NCBI GenBank assembly: GCA_023935145.1
Contig: CM043699.1
Location: 126,924,536 to 126,988,535 of the forward strand
DNA: 64,000 nucleotides
Reading direction: 5' to 3'
Source: Bretschneidera sinensis
Taxonomy: Eukaryota > Streptophyta > Magnoliopsida > Brassicales > Akaniaceae
Below the pieces are notes generated by a model. It ran no database searches. It was not told the DNA's origin and saw only the letters and a list, made by a program, of their open reading frames with translations. A program made the position numbers and the translations under genes. Positions within the stretch are counted from its first letter, which is position 1. Each line of letters opens with the position of its first letter. Shown here piece by piece: positions 42,937 to 54,241 of the stretch.

Positions 42937-44285
42937 AAGAAGTACGCAAGGCCAATCATCGACACTTCCATATCTTGCATTCAATTGGGAGAAGCTGCAC
43001 GGAATTATTAGATAAATAATATCCAATTTAGCATGCTCCCTTCATTCTACGGAGTTCCAAATGAAGACCCATTAATCTTCAAAAGGATTTCTATGTAACA
43101 GTGCAGACTTTTCCTCTACAGGGGCTGAATGAGGATCAACTTAAGATGAGATGCTTCCCTTACACATTAAAAGATAGAGCAAAAGTAGGGTTGATGACTC
43201 TTCCATCCAGTTCTTTGACTACATGGGAAGCAGTCTACAATCGGTTCATGAACAAATTCTACTCCTATCAGAAGACCACTGAGTTGAGAATTAAGATTGC
43301 CACATTCTCACAAATGGAGGGAGAACCCTTCCATAAAGCATGAGATAGGTTCAAGATGCTTCTAATCCAGTGTCCCCAACATCATTACCCATTTTAGCTA
43401 CAAAATCAATTTTTCTATCATGGATTAACACAACAGTGTCAATATACGGTTGATAACGCTTCCAGTGGAGCCACGGGAGAAAAGACTACTGAGGAGACAT
43501 GTGTGCTATATGAGATGTTGGGTGCTAATTCCCAACAAAAGAGTGTAAGAGGAAGGAGATTTGGGGTTAACGAATTGAGCTCCAACAACATTATGGTAAT
43601 GCAACTTGCAGAGTTAACCAAAAAAGTCAAACTTCTCACTACCACAAGCACGCCCAACAATGAGGTATGTGGAATTTGTGGGGTTTTTGGTCACGGTGCT
43701 AACACTTGTTCTTTGTCTTATGAATCTTATACAAGAAATGAACAAGAATAAGTTAATGCAATGGAGTCTTACCAACCTCAGCTGAGGAATGATCCATATT
43801 CTAACACCTACAACCCTGAGTGAAGAAATCATCCTAATTTCTCCTCGAAGACTAACAACGTTCCGGCATATGCTCAAAGTTCAAGACCGATTCAATATCA
43901 AAACCAAGTTGCACCACCCAATCAGCCTAGAAATCCAACTTTGGAGGAGAACTTGAGTACTTTTATTCAAGTTAGCAAAGAGAACAATGAGAGACATAGC
44001 CAAAGGTTGGATTCCTTATAGCCATTAACGAAGAGGGTGGAAGTACAAGTTGGGAAACTTGTGGAACGATTGCAACTACATCAAAAAGGGAAGTTGCCTA
44101 GCCAACCTGAGCAAGCAAAGGCTATCGTAGTGCTGCGAAGTGGTAAAATTCTTAACAACAATTCTGATGATAAAATTTTTTATGATTTGCCACGTGATGC
44201 AAGAAAATCAATTGTGAAGCAAAAGGAGCATGATGCTCCTAAAGGAAATCTAGCTGAAGATCCAGAATCTTTTCAAACATCTTAG
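42937..44285 (+). pseudogene. Athila gag of element C, main part
   Basis: Continues the gag frame after the LINE. Capsid-type blocks: 'MLPSFYGVPNEDPLIFKR', 'LNEDQLKMRCFPYTLKDRAK', 'LTTWEAVYNRFMNKFYSYQK' and 'LRIKIATFSQMEGEPFHKA'. The zinc knuckle is CGICGVFGHGANTC (CX2CX4HX4C, intact) near 43670-43715. The tail has 'PEQAKAIVVLRSGKILNN', the linker that precedes protease. Stops near 43095, 43341, 43396, 43749 and 44022 and frame changes break it. Its sequence differs clearly from the A/B gag, so it is another Athila family. Confidence 0.88.
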
Positions 44286-44315
44286 GAGAGCAAGGAGGAG
44301 GAGCCATATTCCTTC

Positions 44316-45365
44316 ATGACACTACACAAAGCGACCGAGCCTTACAGGCCTCATATTCCTTATCCAAGCCGTTTGAAGGATGTTAAACAAGATAAGCAAT
44401 TTTCTGATATTTTTGACATGCTTTCTAAAATGAATATTAATTTGCCTCTTTTGGATGTTATCAGGAATATGCCATCATATGCAAAATTCTTGAAAGAACT
44501 TAACACCAAAAAGAGAAAATATGAGAAGAACGAGAAAGTGATGGTGTCAGAAGTTGCTAGTGCGGTGCTCCAACAAAGTTTGCCACCTAAGCTGAAAGAT
44601 CCCGAAAGTTTCATCATCAACATCACAATGGGAAACAATAAGGTCACCAAAGCAATGCTAGACTTAGGAGCAAGTATAAATCTCATATCATATTCGATAT
44701 ACTTGCAACTAGGTTTGGGGGAGCTTAAGTCAACAATTATTCAACTCGCTGACAGGTTAGTTAAATATCCTAAGGTAATAGTTGAGGATATATTGGTGCA
44801 GGTAGACAAAGTGATTGTGCCTGAGGATTTCATGGTAATGGACATGGAAGGAACCCCATCTAAGGAGAAGGAGCACATAATTTTTCTTGGTAGATCATTT
44901 ATGGCCACAACCAAGACTATTATTGATGTCCATAATGGGAGATTAACGATGACAATCTTGGGAGAGATTGTACAATTTAAAGTGTTTGATTCTCGAACCA
45001 CTCCTTCTTCTATTTCTACTAACGATGAGTGTTCTTTTATTGATTGTATGGACTCACTTGTTTATAACACTTATTTGCAGATAGAAATAGAGGACAAGCT
45101 TGAAGTTGCTCTTACAACTGAGAGAGTAGAGGAAACATTAAACGAGGAGACTAAAGGGTATCATGAGATGTTAGATAGTGCAATACCAATGTCACCCCAA
45201 GAAGAGTCTATCAAACCTTTAGAATTGCCAAGTTCCCTACCTAGGAAAGATACTACTCCACCTAAGCTTGAACTCAAAGAGTTACCTAAGCACCTTAAGT
45301 ATATATTTCTGGGAGAGGGAGACACATATCCTGTGATTATTTCATCTACTTTGACCCAAACCTAA
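44316..45365 (+). pseudogene. Athila protease of element C
   Basis: The frame is open for 349 codons. The linker 'MNINLPLLDVIRNMPSYAKF' matches the equivalent part of A and B. 'LPPKLKDPESFIINITMGNN' leads to the aspartic protease active site MLDLGASINLISY. The flap region 'LADRLVKYPKVIVEDILVQV' and 'IIFLGRSFMAT' follow. The tail leads toward RT ('LKELPKHLKYIFLGEGDTYP', the Athila junction) and stops at 45363. Confidence 0.92.
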
Positions 45366-46070
45366 GAGGAGAGAGTTGTGAAAGAGCTTAGCAGACTTAG
45401 GAGAGCTATATGATGAGGTATAAGTGACATCAGGGGTATTAGCCCTGCTACATGTATGCATAAGATCATTTTAGAGGACGGTGCCAAACCTATGAGAGAA
45501 GCTCAAAGGAGACTAAACCCTAACCTACAAGAGATGGTGAAAAAAGAAATTTTAAAACTCCTAGATGCATGAGTTATCTACCCTTTTTCGATGGTAGATG
45601 GGTTAGTCCAGTTCATGTTGTGCCTAAAAAGTCTGGGATTACAGTGGTGAGAAACGAAAAGAATGAGCTAGTTCCCACTAGGATGACTACAAGATGGAGA
45701 ATGTGCATTGATTACAGGAAACTGAACTCAGCTACTAGAAACGATCATTTTCCACTTCCTTTTACTGATCAAATGTTGGAAAGAGTAGTAGGGCATGATT
45801 TTTATTGTTTTCTTGATGGTCTTTCAGGTTATTATCAAGTGCTGATTGCACCGGAGGATCAATAGAAGACAACATTCACCTGCCCATTTAGGAAATTGGC
45901 CTTTAAGAGGATGTCGTTTGGCTTATGCAATGCTTTAGCCACATTCCAAAGATACATAATGTCAATCTTCTCAGACATGGTGGAGAAATTCATTGAGGGG
46001 TTGTTTTGGGGCAACGAGTGGATAAGCAATCGACAAATCAAGGGCATTCTGGAAAAGATGGTGAGACTAA
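45366..46070 (+). pseudogene. Athila reverse transcriptase of element C, truncated
   Basis: Carries 'CMHKIILEDGAKPMREAQRR', 'WVSPVHVVPKKSG', 'TRWRMCIDYRKLNSATRNDH', 'FPLPFTDQMLERV' and 'FYCFLDGLSGYYQVLIAPED' with the motif A Asp, then a stop at 45863 and 'RMSFGLCNALATFQRYIMSI'. It breaks off around 'DMVEKFIE', before the catalytic Asp-Asp box. Rest of RT, RNase H and the first part of integrase are absent; the LTR at 46071 stands in their place. Confidence 0.9.
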
Positions 46071-47807
46071 TGAGTGCCAAATATTGCATATTTTGGCCCT
46101 TTAATTTATGTTTGTTAATTCTTTAGTTGTTTCCTAATATGATATTTTGTGCTAGTTTTATGATTTTTAATGTTTTTTTAAGATTGCAAAGGAAATTGGG
46201 GATTTAATGTGAAAAAAAATGCAAAAGTTAGAATCTGCTGTTGCAATCGATCGCAAGTGACCTGCGATCGAGCACAACAGTGCTCAAGTATTTATTTATA
46301 TGTTTAGCTTAGGAATTTGTTACTTTGAGTTGTCTTTTCATTGTTTTACAGGTTTACAAGCACTTGGAAAGAAGTTTCACTAAATTGTCAGAATTGCCCG
46401 TACAAATCAGTAATTTTTGTGGATTAAACTGTATTAATTCAAGAGAACCAGGAGATGAACCATATATGCTTAGAAAGATCCAGATGTCTATTTTTTGGAC
46501 AATTTTACGTCTCATAAATATAATCTTTCTAGAGAAAGTTATGGCAGTTTTAGTAGACAAAGGTCAGGCTGTGCGTGATTTCAGCGTGGTAGAAGTGATT
46601 TTTGTGAATTTTTTATTCAAGAAGAACTAAGAGATGAGCCATAAATGCTTGGAAAGATCCAGATTTCTACTTTCTGGGGAATTTTATGGCTCATAAATAT
46701 GATTTTTTTAAAGAAAGTTATGGTAGTTTTAGTAGACAAAGGTTAGGCTGTGCATGATTTCAGCGTGGGCAGAAGTTTTGAAGGGCATATGAAGGCTTAA
46801 ATCCCATATCCCACATCGGTTGGAAACACATTCTACATCCTACATCCCACATCAGATTGGAAACGCATTGTACTAATGGAGTTCCCCTATCAAAGCCCAT
46901 TTCACTTCATCAAATAGGGGTGCAATCTGGAGGATTTTTCTACCAATCAAGGGGAGTGCCACACAGCAGCTGCGAGTGAAATTTCTCTCTCCATATATTG
47001 TTAGTTTTAATTTATTTCTTTTAAGTTTTAAAATTTAATGTTTAACACTTTAATGTTTGCTCTAATTTTTCCCTTGAGATTTTTGTTGTCCATTATATTT
47101 ATGGGTAACTAAATTCTCAAGTAGGGCTAGGGATGAACTTGCACAGTAGATGGTATTTTTGTTTATTTTTTAATTTATATATTTGATTTTCGATTACTAA
47201 AACTCTTTTGTTTTATCCTTCTCAATTCATTGGTGATGTTTTCTTCTCCAAATAATCGTAGAATTTATTCTGTTTATGGATTCAGTCATGCTTTCTCTAT
47301 TGAATGGATTAGCTCTATGATTATATTTGGATAAATTATTTATCTATATTTATTTAATTCTTTGCTGCAATATCGCTTCCTGAGTATAGTATCGTCGTTG
47401 GATTTTCTCAATAGTGATAATAATTAACGTATTTTAAAAATGGTGAATGATTTTTGAAAGGGTTACATTTGGTTTAATCTTATTTTATAAATCTACATCT
47501 TCCGATTGGGAATTTTGGGAATTGAGTTCCCAATTGAGTTATTCAATGAATTAAGAATAATTAAAATACCATATTTGTGCAAGGGATTTCAAACGCTTTA
47601 TTGTTTTTCAAATTTGAATACTTTCTCCGTTAGTCACTTTGGTTCACTTTAATTTGCATTTAAAAATTAATCTTTGTTCTCTATTAATCATTTAATATTT
47701 TTCTTTAGTTTCTTTGTTCCTTATACTATTCTTTAAATTTGTTTCTCTGTGGAATCGACACGCCAAAGTTGTGCTACCACTACCGCGTTATTCTTTGGGC
47801 GTAATCA
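46071..47807 (+). repeat. Mosaic LTR D (Athila type) in place of the C pol middle
   Basis: Starts TGAGTGCCAAATATTGC and ends GGGCGTAATCA, like LTR E. It has GATCG-type words (CAATCGATCGCAAG, TGCGATCGAGCAC) at 46233-46278. From 46283 to about 46790 it is replaced by sequence homologous to LTR C ('caagtatttatttatatg' onward). No target duplication (ACTAA against GCGAC), so it probably remains from recombination or deletion rather than a clean solo LTR. Confidence 0.75.
46437..46776. repeat. Tandem duplication of ~160 bp inside LTR D
   Basis: 46437-46596 and 46615-46776 are homologous ('gaaagatccagatgtctat', 'gttatggcagttttagtaga', 'gctgtgcgtgatttcagcg'). LTR C has one copy of it (35415-35570, 49900-50060). 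So the duplication arose in the mosaic LTR. Confidence 0.85.
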
Positions 47808-48335
47808 GCGACCATCACGGAAGGACTGCGCAACCAAGCTTAATACAAGACACCCATTGGGATAAGCCCCTATCGGTTGGTTTTTGGAAAGGTATGCCAT
47901 TTACTAGTTGAGCTTAAGCATTGGGCGTATTGGGCAATCAAGGAGTTGAACATGAACATGGAAATGGCAAGAGAGAAGTAGTTACTACAACTTAATGAGT
48001 TAGAAGAGATTCGTGATGAAGCCTATGAGAATGCAAAGATCTACAAAGGACGTACTAAGCCTTACCATGACCAAGGCCTTATCCGTAAGTCTCTTTATCC
48101 TAGAATGAATGTTCTTTTGTTTAACACTCATTTCAAATTATTTCCAGGGAAATTGAAGTCAAGATGATGCGGACCATTTTTGGTAGTTAACTTTTTTTCT
48201 TATGGAGCGGTAGAGTTACTGAACCCGAAGACTAAAGTGACATTCAAGGTCAATGGGCATTGTGCGAAGCCTTACTTGGAAGGAGTCCATGAGAAAGGGG
48301 TTGTTGAGTGCACTGAGATGCACTATCCTGAATAA
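47808..48335 (+). pseudogene. Athila integrase of element C, C-terminal part
   Basis: Remnants in changing frames: 'TRHPLG' with 'APIGWF', the decayed 'TP.GMSPY.LVYGK' block; then '[16 protein letters not shown]', '[20 protein letters not shown]' and '[11 protein letters not shown]'; then '[17 protein letters not shown]' and 'FSYGAVELLNPKTKVTFKV', 'NGHCAKPYLEGVHEKGVVEC'. This is the end of Athila integrase; the stop is TAA at 48333-48335. The catalytic core is missing. Confidence 0.88.
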
Positions 48336-49706
48336 GTTCAACCAACGTCTTGCTAAGACGTTAGAGAAAGTGCTTGGTGGGAGGCAACCCACCCATTTGA
48401 TAGAGTATGTTTTCCGTTATTTCATTTTCATTGTTCCCTTCTAAATATTTCTCTAAACATGTGTTTGATTTCATACATTAAGGACAGTGTTTAGTTTAGG
48501 TTTGGGGGTGCAATTAGAACTTGTTGAGACAAAATTTTCATGAAACAATTTGTTTTATGGTTAGTAATCAAGTTTTTTATGCACGGTGAGTTTAGTTTCT
48601 TTAACATTGACAAGTTGTTGTGAGGATTAATGCATATTCATATTCAATAGACCGTGCTCTTGATGTTGATATTGAGATGAATCTAGATCTAATGATTGAG
48701 AATCAAATAGTAGAGACTACCTAGTGAGTTATTTGAGCCATAAGCATTTTATTCTAAGAGTTAGTTTCTTGGTACACTTAAACACTCTTCGTTATGACCT
48801 CAATTGCTAGATGATCTCTATAGGTTTTGTATTGAATGCTAGGATTATATAACTCATTTGAAGTATCATGTTACGCATTCTCATTATTTTAGTTGAATGA
48901 CTTGAGTAAGAAGTTTGAGTATGTGCCTATCGTTATACGCCCTAGTTGCCACTGTCTTTGGAGAAAGATCCAAATTCCTATTAAAAAAAAGTATAAAAGA
49001 AAAGAAAAGAAAAGAATATATATATGATGAAACATGTCAAAAAGGGATTTGGTTAGACAAGAAAGAGGACATGAGATACTTCAAGGGTATTGAAGTCGCT
49101 CTTATAAAGAGTTGAAAAGAAAGAGCTTTGGTGTAAATCAGGTTTGGCCAACCACTCCCATCTATGCATAGGTTCATACTCAATATGTTTTGCTTGAGGT
49201 GTTTGAGTTGGATATGATATTGGCGATGTGATAGCTTTGCAATCCTAACATTTGATTCCTTTCATGAGATCTATTTTGCAAACATATGAGCATTCTTTGA
49301 TGATATCTATATTCATATGCGAATTTATATTTGAAATTTCTTGTTTACATAACTTCTATTCACATATGCTTGATGAGTGTTTGAAACCTAGGTTTGGTGT
49401 GCTTAATGAGTGAATCCTGTGAGGCCTAGAGTCGAAGCGAATTCGGATTCTTGACATTAGGTTTGGGGTTAATTGACGTGAGGTGTTTTGAGCATTAGAA
49501 TATGGATGTGCAATGTGTACTTGATTTGAGCAATGAATTGTGAAGTGTTGAGAATGTGAACATAATTGTGCATAAGATATCTAGATATGAGTCATAATAA
49601 GAATTAAAGCATGAGGGTTTTGTTGATTTAAGTTTTTAGGTTTGTTTTGTTTATGTTTTCTTTTGGTTTTGATTGAAGACTAACAAAATCTAGGTTTGAG
49701 GGTATT
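48336..49706 (+). other. 3' non-coding region of element C
   Basis: No gene is seen. It begins with the hairpin AACGTCTTGCTAAGACGTT (48344-48362) and a GTGGGAGGCAACCC block (48378-48391). At 48478-48512 are a decayed CATT..hairpin and TTTAGGTTTGGGGGTG, as in A and B. A purine stretch 'aggtttgagggtatt' lies directly before the 3' LTR (49692-49706) and is the polypurine tract candidate. Confidence 0.7.
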
Positions 49707-50153
49707 TGATGAACGAATATTTGTCATAGTATTTTGTATGTTTTTCAAGTATTTATTTATATGTTTAGCTTAGGAATTTGTTACTTTGAGGTATATTTCA
49801 TTGTTTTACAGGTTCACAAGCACTTGGAAAGGAGTTTCACTAAATTGCCAGAATTGCCCGTACAGATCAGTCAATTTTGCATATTAAACTGTATTGATTC
49901 AGGAAGAACCAGGAGATGTACAATATATGCTTGGAAAGATCCAGATGTCTATTTTCTAGAGAATTTTACAACTCATAAATATGATTTTTCTAGAGAAAGT
50001 TATGGTAGTTTTAGTAGACAAAGGTCAAGCTGTGCGTGATTTCAACGTGGCAGAAGTGAAGGAGCTATTAAATTCTGATTTTTTTTTTGGATTTGCACAG
50101 GATGGATAGTAGCACAACCAGACCAGTTCTGGACAGTAGAAATCTGGCTTGGA
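49707..50153 (+). repeat. 3' LTR of element C, first part
   Basis: Starts TGATGAACGAATATTTG and follows the 5' LTR up to the motif array ('agcacaaccagaccagttctg'). Array B is inserted in the array. Continues at 62625. Confidence 0.92.
50149..50153. repeat. Target site duplication TTGGA (left, array B)
   Basis: Corresponds to CTGGA at 62625-62629 with one C/T difference. Confidence 0.8.
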
Positions 50154-51507
50154 TGATAGGTGCTTGAATATTTATATTTAAGCCCCCTTATTTACATTTG
50201 TTAGGTCATTAGTTAAGTTAATTTAGTTAATTTTACTTCATTTGTGTGTGTCACATGTTTTTATAGGGTCTTGGAGAACAAGAAGCGGTTTTGGCACTTA
50301 AGGGAAGAAGCTTGGAAATCTTGGAGCAACTTTTGATCAAAATGCGATCAATCGCACTACTGCATGCGATCGAGCGCACGTGCGATCGTTCGCACACATG
50401 AAGGATCGAGCGCAGCACTGCGATCGAGCGCAAGACGCATGCGATCGAGCACACATATACGGGTGTGAACAGTAAAATAACAGAACTCTATTTTGGAAAT
50501 AAGAGAGTTTTTGTGTTTTTTGGAAGTTAGGGTTTCCAGAGCCCTCTAGGACTACTCAAGCCCTATAAATACACCTGTAAAGTACACACAAATCCTCACA
50601 TCTGAGAGATCCGATCTTAGATCCTTTCTTAGATCACTTCTTTTATCTTTTACTTGGAGTTGTAAGCTTTGGGAGAGAATTGACGCCTCTTCTCTCGGAT
50701 TTATTCTTCTCTTTATGTTTAGTTTATATATGATGTTTATCTTAGACAACATATGTAACTAACTTTCTTATAGGGCTCGATTGAAGCCATAGTTATGCTT
50801 TCTCGTATATTTATTCATTGATAAAATCTTTGCCAATAGTCTTTACTATGTTGCTTAACTTGATTAATACCTGTGCTTATTTAAATTCTTCATATGTATG
50901 TGTATGGCCAACGTATGCATGTGGTATGGATTGGTTAGTTAGATCAATTTGGATGACAGAGTCCTGGGTCTAACATTAGTAACAAAAGATATCCACACCG
51001 AATTCTTGGATTAAAAAACATGGGAAACCGGGAGTAGATACCATGCCCTAGGTCTCATGTGGCTGTCAATTTCCATAAATCTTATGCTTTCTTAAGGAAC
51101 AACTTACGCAGATACCATGCTGAATCTCTTAAGGAAGAAAATAGTTAGAGTAGATACCATGCCTAACTCGTTGCTTAGGGAAATCAATAGCTTAAGGAGT
51201 AGATACCATGCCCTTTGGTTGGCGACCATTAGGTATACATGATAAGGCTAGTGCACTGATACATTATACAATTAGGAAAGTATGACTAGTGGTGGATATC
51301 AAAGCCCTATGTCTTTATTATTATTAAATCACACTTAACTGTTTTTCAAACTTCTTTTACTAAAAAAATAATTCTAAAACCGAAATTCACCAATCCCTGT
51401 GGAGATGATCTTGCATTCGCACACTATACTACTGTTGACCTTATGCACTTGCAAGTAAAACGAGTGCGGATATTTGCTTATTAATTTTTGTAAATAAACG
51501 CACAACA
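50154..51507 (+). repeat. LTR 1 of array B
   Basis: TGATAGGTGCTTGAATA to AACGCACAACA, 1,354 bp. The GATCG array is at 50343-50451 and CTATAAATA at 50563-50571. The block 50960-51200 repeats 'gtagataccatgcc' words five times at irregular distance. Confidence 0.95.
50343..50571 (+). promoter_or_regulatory. GATCG array and TATA box of LTR 1
   Basis: Seven words around GCGATCGAGCGCA, the first a near-palindrome TGCGATCAATCGCAC (TGCGATCGATCGCAC in LTRs 2 and 3). CTATAAATA starts 112 bp past the array. LTR 2 (55851-56079) and LTR 3 (61460-61688) repeat the arrangement with the same spacing. Confidence 0.65.
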
Positions 51508-51513
51508 AGTTTT

Positions 51514-51531
51514 TGGCGCCGTTGCCAGGGA
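51514..51531 (+). other. Primer binding site, body 1 (Asp-tRNA type)
   Basis: TGGCGCCGTTGCCAGGGA, six bases after LTR 1. Confidence 0.93.
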
Positions 51532-51820
51532 TTGTACTTAAATTTCTTTTAGAATTATTTTTGTTTAGTAAATTTACTTTATTTTATTTTGTTTTATTTT
51601 ATCAAAATTTCAAACTTTAAGTTCTGTTTTTCAAACTTTATTTTTACTCCACTAATACCTAATCAAATTCTTTATGTTTTCTGTTACAGGCACTCCAAGA
51701 GAACCTTTCTGTGCCACTTGCGATCGATTGCACCATTATGTGCAATTGAGCGTAATTAGGGCAGAGAGCTACCCGAGCAGCAGTGTTGAACTGCTACACT
51801 GAAGCTGTTTTACCTGATTC

Positions 51821-54241
51821 ATGCACGGATTTCGATCCCGACATCTAATAGTCTTTCACCTTGACCCTGAGCTTGAGCAGACCATCTGACAAAATCTTAG
51901 AGACACCTTTGAGGAGGAAGAATATGAATTTACAGAAGAAGCACTAATGGCGGAACAGCTAGAAAACCAGCAACCACCTGCACGAAGACCGATGAAGCAA
52001 TCCTTCATCCCACAGAACCTCAACCATCCTTCATGCATTGCATATTAACCTGAAGTAGAGGGCAACTATAACATATCTCCGTAAATACTTAATGCTTTGA
52101 CTCACTTTAGGGGTACACCAGCAGAAGATCCACACTTGCACTTTCGGGAATTCTTTGATCTTTGCAAATTCCAACACATCTAGGGCCTAGACCAAGAGGA
52201 AATCAGGTTAATTCTTTTCCCTTTTTCCTTAAAAGATAATGCTAAACTGTGGTACAATTCATTGCCTGTAGTTTCTGTCCATACTTGGGAGGAGTTGGCA
52301 AGCAAGTTCCTCAGAAAAGTTTTTCTAGCCCAAAAGACGAGGCAAATGAGGAAGGAGATCCAGTCCTTCTAACAAAAGGATGGAGACTTATTCTTTAAAG
52401 CATGGGGACATTTCAACGAGTTACTACTCAAATGTCCATATCACAACCTACCTCAAGATAAGCTAGTACTACCCTTTTATGAAGGTCTAAATGACATTAA
52501 TAAAGGTATTGCTGATTCTGGTTATGGAGGTGTGCTGATGGAGAAGAGCAATGAAGAAGCCATGGAGCTGTTTGAGGCATTGAGTGAACACACCCAACAA
52601 ATATCCTCTAGAGGTAGACAAGGAGTCAAGAGCAAAGGTATGTATGAGGTTACTCTAAATGGTGGATCCTCTACCCAAACAGTTGCTTTGGAAAGGAAGC
52701 TAGATATGAAGCTCGATATGATTGTAAAAGCCATGTCTACTCAAAACATCTCTCCTCGACCACAAGCTACAAAAAGTCAGGTTTGTGCTTTATGTTCCCA
52801 ATTTGATCACACTACTGAGATTTACCTTCTATATTCATTTGCAGATCCCGAGCAAGCGAACTATATGGCACTGAACAGTGCATATGCAAATACATACAAC
52901 CCTGGATGGTGGAACCACCCCAACCTATCATGGAGCAACAATCAAAATGCCTTGAACTTTCAAGGACAACAAAGGAACTTCCACCAAGCAGCCCAGCCAG
53001 TTCAAGAGTCGAAGAAGAGTGACCTAGAGAGTATGATGAGGCAATTGATAACATCACAAGATCAGTTTATGACTCAGCAAAGACAAACCACTGCAACACA
53101 TTAGAAAGCAATTCAAAGGTTAGAGGTATAAATGGGGCAATTGGTTAAGGAGCTAAGTGAAAGAAAGCAAGGTGAACTCCCTGCACAAACACTACCAAAT
53201 CCAAGAGGACATCAGCAACTGAAGGCCGTTACAACCCTCTGAAATGGTAAGATCATAAGAGTTAATGAACCAGCTCAAGCATCTCCAGCTAAGCCATCCA
53301 CATCCAAGGTAAGTGAAGTAGGGAAGTGGAATGCACCACCCTTCCCTCAAAGGTTAGTAACGCTAAAGAAAGATAAATTGCTTGATATTTTTGAAATGAG
53401 AAAAGTAGAAATTAAGATTCCCTTATTAGCTGCAATTAAACAAATTCCTGCTTATGCTAAATTTTTAAAAGATTGTTGCACTAATAAAAGAAAGTTTCAG
53501 GAACATGAAACAACGGCTCTAACTGAAGAGGTGAGTGCGGTATTGTTAAGAAAACTACCACCAAAACTAAAAGATCCGGGCAGTTTTACTATTCCCTGTA
53601 GGATAGGTGATCAGTTTTTTGAGCGAGCATTACTAGATTTAGGAGCAAGTGTCAATTTGCTACCATACACAGTAGTTGAAAAGCTAGGTTTGGGGGAGCT
53701 TCAACCAACCTCCACTAGTTTACAATTGGCAGATAGTAGCATCAAAAGACCTAGAGGTATACTTGAAGATGTCCTGGTAAAGGTAGGTGAGTTTATTTTG
53801 CCTGCTGACTTAATTGTATTAGATATGGAAGAATACCCTATGCCATTACCTCTGCCCATCATCTTAGGAAGACCCTTTATGAGAATTGCTGATACAATAA
53901 TTAATGTGAAAAATGGTATTATAAGTATGACAGTAAATGGAGAGACAATAGAATGTAAGATATTTGATGCAATGAAATTACCCCAATATAATAATGATGA
54001 TGAATGTTTTAATGAATGTATGATGCAAAGTGCTGTCAAGCAAGCTTTTCAGGTCCATCACACTGATCCATTGGAGGCCGCCCTCACACATAGCTTCAAG
54101 AGATCAGATATTGAGCCTGCATCAAAAACAGTCCCTGACGACATCTTTATGCACCTCCCTGAAGTTTATCCTATGCATCCAAGACCGGGTGATAAGAAGA
54201 AATCACATTTGAATAAATTGATAAGACTGAGTCATGACTAA
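51821..54241 (+). pseudogene. Athila-like gag-protease of body 1, only nonsense changes
   Basis: A single frame of 807 codons without any frameshift, interrupted by eight stops. It starts MHGFRSRH at 51821. The capsid region includes 'LKDNAKLWYNSLPVVSVHTW' and 'ASKFLRKVFLAQKTRQMRKE'. The zinc knuckle is altered: CALCSQFDHTTEIY, where the last Cys is Tyr. Protease has ALLDLGASVNLLPY at about 53635 and 'LPLPIILGRPFMRIAD'. The frame ends 'LNKLIRLSHD' with TAA at 54239. Compared with body 2, most stops are C-to-T changes of Gln codons (near 52046, 52184, 52370 and 53130). Gag forms the particle; protease matures it. Confidence 0.92.

Noticed and set aside
50251..50454. Minus-strand Arg/Ser/Ile-rich ORFs (also 18283, 55741, 61368)
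   Set aside because: Repeated in each LTR because the GATCG array is stop-poor; no sign of coding selection.
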